A stretch of DNA of 26,038 bases from Sva-25 sp037385685 (GTDB lineage: Bacteria; Pseudomonadota; Gammaproteobacteria; Chromatiales; Chromatiaceae). Positions 22,354 through 26,038 of the stretch are shown piece after piece. The stretch lies in assembly GCA_037385685.1 (NCBI GenBank), contig JARRMW010000022.1:1-26038 (forward strand), in the 5' to 3' direction. The translations under genes and the position numbers were made by a program. The notes under the pieces are model-generated. The model did not search any database, had not been told where the DNA came from, and saw only the letters and a program-made list of their open reading frames with translations. How positions within the stretch are numbered: position 1 is the stretch's first letter; each line of letters begins with the position of its first letter.

Positions 22354-23165
22354 GGGCGCAGCAGCCTGATGACCGGTAGTGTCTCCGGACGCACGCCACG
22401 CCATAAAAAGAAGGACTCCGCAGCCTGCTCAACAAGCATGCCGAGGCCATCGAGCGCTTTTATCGCGCCCTGTTCCCGCCCCCACCTGACGAAAGCCGTG
22501 GGTTCATCGCTGTACATCATGTCGTAGGTCCAGCCACCGGGCTTCAGGCAGCCGCCAGGAATTGCCGGCACCTTGCCAGAAAGGCCGGCAGATGTGCCAT
22601 TGATGATCAGATCGAACGGCGCTTCGTGTTCATGGTCGAGTCCAACACCCCTGACATTGCCTTGCTCAGTGAAAATAGCAGCGAGATCGACCGCTTTGGA
22701 GGGCGTTCTGTTCGCAATCACGACTTCCTGAGGACTCTTTTCAAGCAATGGCAGCAATATCCCCCTCGAGGCTCCGCCAGCACCGATCAGCAGAATACGC
22801 TTGTCTTCGAGATCGAATCCGTGGTTGTGCACCAGATCCCGCACCAGTCCGATGCCATCCGTGTTGTCACCACGCAGCCTGCCATTCTCCAGCACAATGA
22901 TGGTATTGACCGCACCGGCATGTTTCGCCTGTTCGCTACGCTCATTCACGAGCTGCCAGGCGCGCTCCTTGAAAGGGACTGTGACATTGAGCCCTTTGCC
23001 TCCGGTCTCGACGAAATCGCGCACGTCTCCGTAGAAATCTTCCATGTCGCCAAGGATCCGGCCGTACTCGATATCCTCGCCGGTCTGTTCTGCAAAAGCA
23101 GCATGGATCTGTGGCGACTTGCTGTGTTTGATGGGATTGCCGATGACGGCGTACTTGTCTGTCAT
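22350..23165 (-). CDS. aroE: Shikimate dehydrogenase
   Basis: This 271-residue enzyme reduces 3-dehydroshikimate to shikimate with NADPH in the aromatic amino-acid pathway. Substrate-binding HSKSPQIH is at 14-21, the catalytic Lys66 in NVTVPFKE and Asp103 in GDNTDGIG are present, and the nucleotide loop GAGGASRG is at 128-135, followed by the NRT (about 157-159) that often selects NADPH. Its length is the same as E. coli AroE (272). The end overlaps rlmH by 4 bases, so rlmH is likely translated by re-initiation. The 106 bp before it, towards the HPP gene, include an AAAAAAGG tract and probably hold its promoter. Confidence 0.97.
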   Translation of the reverse strand: MTDKYAVIGNPIKHSKSPQIHAAFAEQTGEDIEYGRILGDMEDFYGDVRDFVETGGKGLNVTVPFKERAWQLVNERSEQAKHAGAVNTIIVLENGRLRGDNTDGIGLVRDLVHNHGFDLEDKRILLIGAGGASRGILLPLLEKSPQEVVIANRTPSKAVDLAAIFTEQGNVRGVGLDHEHEAPFDLIINGTSAGLSGKVPAIPGGCLKPGGWTYDMMYSDEPTAFVRWGREQGAIKALDGLGMLVEQAAESFFLWRGVRPETLPVIRLLRP

Positions 23166-23270
23166 AACGCTTGTGTCAGTCGATTGTTTAACCGAAGGTC
23201 AAAAAAGGCCGGTGATAGCTTTCCTGAACAGATGAGCGCAACGCGCTATTTACTCTGAGTCCCTGCTCTG

Positions 23271-23789
23271 CTACCACCAGTAATGAGGATAACTTCTCTT
23301 TTCATTGATGTTGTGAACAACAAGCGCAGTCAGAAACATCAGGGTGACGCCGGCCATGACCGGCACCAGGTAGGCCCAGCCGAGATCATGCACGCTCTGC
23401 GGCCCGATGACAGCGATCAGCGCTGTGGCCCCGCCCGGCGGATGCAATGTCCGCGTCAGCTGCATCAGCATGATAGCGATGGCAACAGCCAGTGGCGCAG
23501 CAGGAAACAGCTGCTGGGTGATGTAGTGATAGACGATGATCCCTGCAACAGCCGAGACAAGGTGGCCACCGAAGAGATTGCGCGGCTGGGCAAGGGCACT
23601 GCCCGGAATCGCATAGAGCAGTACAGCCGTCGCACCAAAGGAACCAATCGTCAACATCCATCCGGACGGGTACCGGCTTTCCAGCAATGCGACGAGGGAC
23701 ATACCGGTCAATGCACCGATGAATGTCACCAGGATCATGCGAACCGGTGGACGCGGGGGAGCGTCTCTTTTGGTCAATCGTTGAGCCAT
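23271..23789 (-). CDS. HPP-family integral membrane protein
   Basis: This 172-residue membrane protein has four or five hydrophobic segments (MILVTFIGALTGMSLVALL, TIGSFGATAVLLYAIPG, LVSAVAGIIVYHYI, AIAIMLMQLTRTL and VMAGVTLMFLTALVVHNI). The diagnostic motif HPPGGATAL is present. HPP proteins are poorly characterised; plant relatives transport nitrite into chloroplasts, so anion transport is possible here but not shown. The start overlaps the end of hemB by 16 bases, so the two are transcribed together. A functional link to haem synthesis is not established. Confidence 0.9.
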   Translation of the reverse strand: MAQRLTKRDAPPRPPVRMILVTFIGALTGMSLVALLESRYPSGWMLTIGSFGATAVLLYAIPGSALAQPRNLFGGHLVSAVAGIIVYHYITQQLFPAAPLAVAIAIMLMQLTRTLHPPGGATALIAVIGPQSVHDLGWAYLVPVMAGVTLMFLTALVVHNINEKRSYPHYWW

Positions 23790-24784
23790 TGCGCGGCTTT
23801 TTTCGCAAAATAGGTCAGGATGCCGTCGGCACCGGCACGCTTGATGCAGACCAGCGACTCCAGCGCCACGGCCTTCTCGTCGAGCCAGCCATTCTGAGCT
23901 GCTGCCATGTGCATGGCATATTCGCCACTGACCTGGTAGACGAATGTCGGAACCTGGAATGTCTCCTTGACGCGACGGACAACGTCCAGATAAGGCATGC
24001 CGGGCTTGACCATGACCATGTCGGCGCCCTCCTGCAGATCGAGTGCAACCTCGTGCAGCGCCTCATCGCTGTTGGCCGGGTCTTGCTGGTAGGTGTACTT
24101 GTTGCCAGTTCCAAGATTGGCCGCCGAACCGACAGCGTCACGAAACGGACCGTAGTAACCCGAAGCATACTTTGCGGAATAGGCCAGGATACGTGTGTGA
24201 ATATAGCCATCGCCCTCGAGCGCACCGCGCACCGCGCCGATACGACCATCCATCATGTCAGAAGGTGCAACGATATCGGCACCGGCCTCGGCGTGAGAAA
24301 CGGCCTGGCGTACGAGCACGTCGACTGTCTCGTCATTCAGGACGTAACCATCCGCATCGATCAGCCCGTCCTGGCCATGTGTCGTGAAAGGGTCGAGTGC
24401 CACATCAGTGATCACGCCTAGATCGGGAACAGCGTCCTTGATCGCACGGACTGCTCGCTGTGCGAGCCCGTCAGGATTGTATGCCTCGGCTGCATCCTCG
24501 CTCTTGGCCTCCAGCGGCGTTACCGGGAAGATCGCCATGGCAGGAATGCCGAGATGATGGATCGCCCTCGCTTCCTCGACCAGCAGGTCGATACTGAGAC
24601 GCTCAATACCCGGCATCGATGCGACTGCCTCGCGCTCGCCCTTGCCCTCGAGCACAAAGACAGGATAGATCAGGTCATCCGGTGTCAGGAGCGTCTCTCG
24701 CATCATGCGCCGGGAAAAGTCATCACGACGCATGCGCCGCATGCGGGTAGAGGAAAAATGTCGGTTCACAGACTGCCAGGACAT
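23774..24784 (-). CDS. hemB: Porphobilinogen synthase (delta-aminolevulinic acid dehydratase)
   Basis: This 336-residue cytosolic enzyme joins two 5-aminolevulinate molecules into porphobilinogen for haem, cobalamin and related tetrapyrroles. Active-site lysines are Lys205 (YSAKYASGYYGP) and Lys260 (VMVKPGMPYLD), the same numbers as in the Pseudomonas enzyme as I recall it. The metal loop reads DVALDPFTTHGQDG, with Asp where zinc enzymes have Cys, so this is the magnesium-dependent, zinc-independent class. The second ATG (24784) is favoured because it sits 6 bases from AGGAG; the first (24787) is only 3 bases away. Transcription is divergent from the thioredoxin gene across a short shared promoter. 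Confidence 0.97.
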   Translation of the reverse strand: MSWQSVNRHFSSTRMRRMRRDDFSRRMMRETLLTPDDLIYPVFVLEGKGEREAVASMPGIERLSIDLLVEEARAIHHLGIPAMAIFPVTPLEAKSEDAAEAYNPDGLAQRAVRAIKDAVPDLGVITDVALDPFTTHGQDGLIDADGYVLNDETVDVLVRQAVSHAEAGADIVAPSDMMDGRIGAVRGALEGDGYIHTRILAYSAKYASGYYGPFRDAVGSAANLGTGNKYTYQQDPANSDEALHEVALDLQEGADMVMVKPGMPYLDVVRRVKETFQVPTFVYQVSGEYAMHMAAAQNGWLDEKAVALESLVCIKRAGADGILTYFAKKAAQWLND

Positions 24785-24787
24785 CAT

Positions 24788-24877
24788 TGTCTCCTGTTCG
24801 AAAATCCAGCCTAATGTACTTGAATCGGCCCGATTTTGCTAAGATTCGCCCCCTTGAGAAACGTATCGGGAATCGCC
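24788..24877. promoter_or_regulatory. Divergent promoter region of hemB and the thioredoxin-like gene
   Basis: Only about 90 bp separates the two starts. On the plus strand, TGC followed by TAAGAT (24837-24845) forms an extended -10 element that would serve the thioredoxin gene. On the minus strand TTAGCA and TACATT, 18 bases apart, could serve hemB. A 13-bp perfect palindrome, AATCGG-C-CCGATT (24823-24835), lies in between and overlaps both candidate promoters, as an operator might. The promoter elements are by eye; the regulator is unknown. Confidence 0.45.
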
Positions 24878-25240
24878 GTGACGGAAAACACACAAATATT
24901 CGATGTGCATGAGCACGACTTTAAGGAGCGCGTACTGAAACGCTCCTTCGACCTGCCGGTGCTGGTCGATTTCTGGGCGGACTGGTGTTCACCCTGCCAT
25001 ATGCTTGCACCCCATCTCTACAAGGCGGTTGAATCATTCAACGACGGTGTCGAACTCGCAAAACTCGAGGTCGATGAGGGCGAGAACATGAAGCTTGCCG
25101 GGCATTACAGGGTACGCGGCTTCCCCACGGTCATCATCTTTCTCGATGGCGAGGAAGTTGCGCGTTTTGCCAGTGCCAAACCCACTCACTGGATTACCGA
25201 GTGGATCGAGGAACATGTCGGCGACCGGCTCTACAGCTGA
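24878..25240 (+). CDS. Thioredoxin-like protein with CSPC active site
   Basis: This 120-residue cytosolic protein has the thioredoxin fold. The active site is FWADWCSPCHMLAPHL with Cys37 and Cys40, so the usual CGPC is CSPC. The conserved cis-proline loop is RGFPTVIIF, and the family's DVDE-like strand appears as LEVDEGENMKLAGHYRV. I chose the GTG at 24878 because the family begins close to it; a TTG at 24836 would add 14 residues that lie in the promoter. The altered dipeptide suggests a different redox potential or partner set from housekeeping thioredoxin. The family-level call is secure; the role is not known. Confidence 0.88.
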   Translation: MTENTQIFDVHEHDFKERVLKRSFDLPVLVDFWADWCSPCHMLAPHLYKAVESFNDGVELAKLEVDEGENMKLAGHYRVRGFPTVIIFLDGEEVARFASAKPTHWITEWIEEHVGDRLYS

Positions 25241-25326
25241 ATCGCTATCGACTCTTGATCATCAGTCTGCAAGCGATCTCTCTCCGCTGATGTCTGTTAT
25301 CAGGTAATACTCTGACGGAGCCGGTC

Positions 25327-25887
25327 ATGATTTCGATCCGCCTTACAGGCATCGCTGCCAAAGCCCTGATCATGATCGCAACAATTGTGCTCATCACGAC
25401 GATGCCATTTGCCGCGGCAAAACCCCTCGACAGCCGGCCCGCCCCGGAATTCACACAGACATCGCCGGATGCCTGGATCAACTCACCGCCACTGACAAGG
25501 GATATCTTCAAGGGGAAGGTAACGCTCGTCGATTTCTGGACCTTCGGTTGCTGGAACTGCTATCGCTCCTTCCCATGGCTCAATGCTTTGGAGAAACGCA
25601 TGCAGACAAGAGATTTTCAGGTTATCGGTATTCACACGCCAGAATTTGATCATGAGGGTGTCCGGGAGAGTGTCGTTAGCAAAAGCCGTGAATTCGGTCT
25701 CGAGCACCCGATCATGATGGATAATGATTTTGCCTACTGGAACGCTATGAATAACCGCTACTGGCCAGCTTTCTATCTTGTGGACAAAGAGGGCAATCTG
25801 CGGCACCTCTTTGTTGGCGAAACCCATGAAGAGAGTCGAAAGGCCGAATCTATCGAAGCTGCCATCGAGGCATTGCTGGCGGAGTAG
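25327..25887 (+). CDS. Exported thiol-disulfide protein (TlpA/DipZ C-terminal type, CWNC)
   Basis: This 186-residue protein starts with a signal peptide or anchor (residues about 10-32, ending M-P-F-A-A-A). The thioredoxin-like domain has DFWTFGCWNCYRSFPWL with Cys75 and Cys78, then VIGIHTPEFDHE, MMDNDFAYWNAM and the cis-proline segment NRYWPAFYLVD. The HTPEF and DNDFAYWN blocks resemble the C-terminal domain of DipZ-type proteins rather than cytochrome-maturation CcmG. It should work in the periplasm in disulfide exchange. An ACGGAG site lies 6 bases before the ATG. It follows the CSPC thioredoxin gene by 86 bp, so the two may have separate promoters. Confidence 0.9.
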   Translation: MISIRLTGIAAKALIMIATIVLITTMPFAAAKPLDSRPAPEFTQTSPDAWINSPPLTRDIFKGKVTLVDFWTFGCWNCYRSFPWLNALEKRMQTRDFQVIGIHTPEFDHEGVRESVVSKSREFGLEHPIMMDNDFAYWNAMNNRYWPAFYLVDKEGNLRHLFVGETHEESRKAESIEAAIEALLAE

Positions 25888-25890
25888 CCA

Positions 25891-26038
25891 TTGCTGAAGC
25901 TGCGACGTCCGAAAAAGTCCGGCTTTGTCCGTATCGTGCCGATTCCTTTTGTCCCTTATAAACACGAGACCGAAGAAACCACAAATGACGCAATAATCAT
26001 GCTACCCGGTATTTCAATGCGCCTTCTGCCCTGTGCCA
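25891..26038 (+). CDS. Possible protein start, 3' end outside window
   Basis: After the stop at 25887 a frame starting with TTG at 25891 stays open to the end of the window, 49 codons. The TTG is preceded by GGCGGAG inside the end of the previous gene, ending 6 bases upstream, a good ribosome-site spacing. The first residues are basic (LKLRRPKKSGFVRIV). I do not recognise the product. Alternative ATGs in the same frame are at 25999 and 26017. Because only the first part is visible, it may also be chance. Confidence 0.35.
   Translation, partial: MLKLRRPKKSGFVRIVPIPFVPYKHETEETTNDAIIMLPGISMRLLPCA

Noticed and set aside
1..26038. tRNA, rRNA, insertion sequence or prophage genes
   Set aside because: I saw no tRNA-like TTCGAATC arms with matching stems, no rRNA segments, and no transposase, integrase or phage structural protein in any frame.

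Overview
The window is a compact, moderately GC-rich chromosomal segment from a gammaproteobacterium. The strongest evidence is the gene order maf-rng-yhdP-nit-tldD-pmbA, together with the ydbH-ynbE-ydbL cassette and the families of almost every other gene. I see no phage, plasmid, insertion sequence, CRISPR array, tRNA or rRNA. Most of the window is core housekeeping. The unusual material lies in small details: paralogue divergence, overlaps, palindromes and two doubtful small open frames.

Layout, left to right. (1) 1-2319, plus strand: the end of a YdbH-like AsmA-family protein, then the lipoprotein YnbE and the periplasmic protein YdbL. (2) 2548-11991, minus strand, read right to left: maf, rng, yhdP, a nitrilase-family amidase, tldD and pmbA, probably one long transcription unit. 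YhdP and YdbH are two of the three AsmA-like proteins thought to carry phospholipid across the periplasm in E. coli, and here they lie within a few kilobases of each other. (3) 12085-13153, plus strand: an unrecognised small protein and a DUF2461 protein. (4) 13154-13585: an intergenic region containing two degenerate copies of an approximately 80-bp palindromic repeat, flanked by an inverted pair of short motifs. (5) 13586-14573, minus: two overlapping GNAT acetyltransferase genes. (6) 14669-17443, plus: pyruvate phosphate dikinase, followed by a perfect 12-bp hairpin shared with the convergent hydrolase gene. (7) 17502-19923, minus: a mechanosensitive-channel protein and a membrane-anchored alpha/beta hydrolase. 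(8) 20009-21207, minus: two tandem HupE/UreJ-family membrane proteins, the second missing key metal-binding residues. (9) 21332-23165, minus: aroE, rlmH and a short pyroglutamyl-peptidase-like gene. (10) 23271-24787, minus: hemB overlapping an HPP-family membrane protein. (11) 24878-26038, plus: a CSPC thioredoxin-like protein, an exported CWNC thiol-disulfide protein, and a possible TTG-started gene running off the edge.

The genes cover envelope lipid traffic (YdbH/YnbE/YdbL, YhdP), RNA maturation and ribosome modification (Rng, RlmH), nucleotide and metabolite repair (Maf, Nit), peptide processing (TldD/TldE, Pcp-like), central carbon metabolism (PPDK), aromatic and haem biosynthesis (AroE, HemB), metal transport (HupE pair), osmotic safety (MscS-like) and thiol redox. 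I did not find a clearly new multi-gene system. The best candidates for a second look are the asymmetric HupE pair, the open frame entered at an A7 run at the end of ydbL, the linkage of the two AsmA-like loci, and the palindrome in the hemB/thioredoxin divergent promoter.
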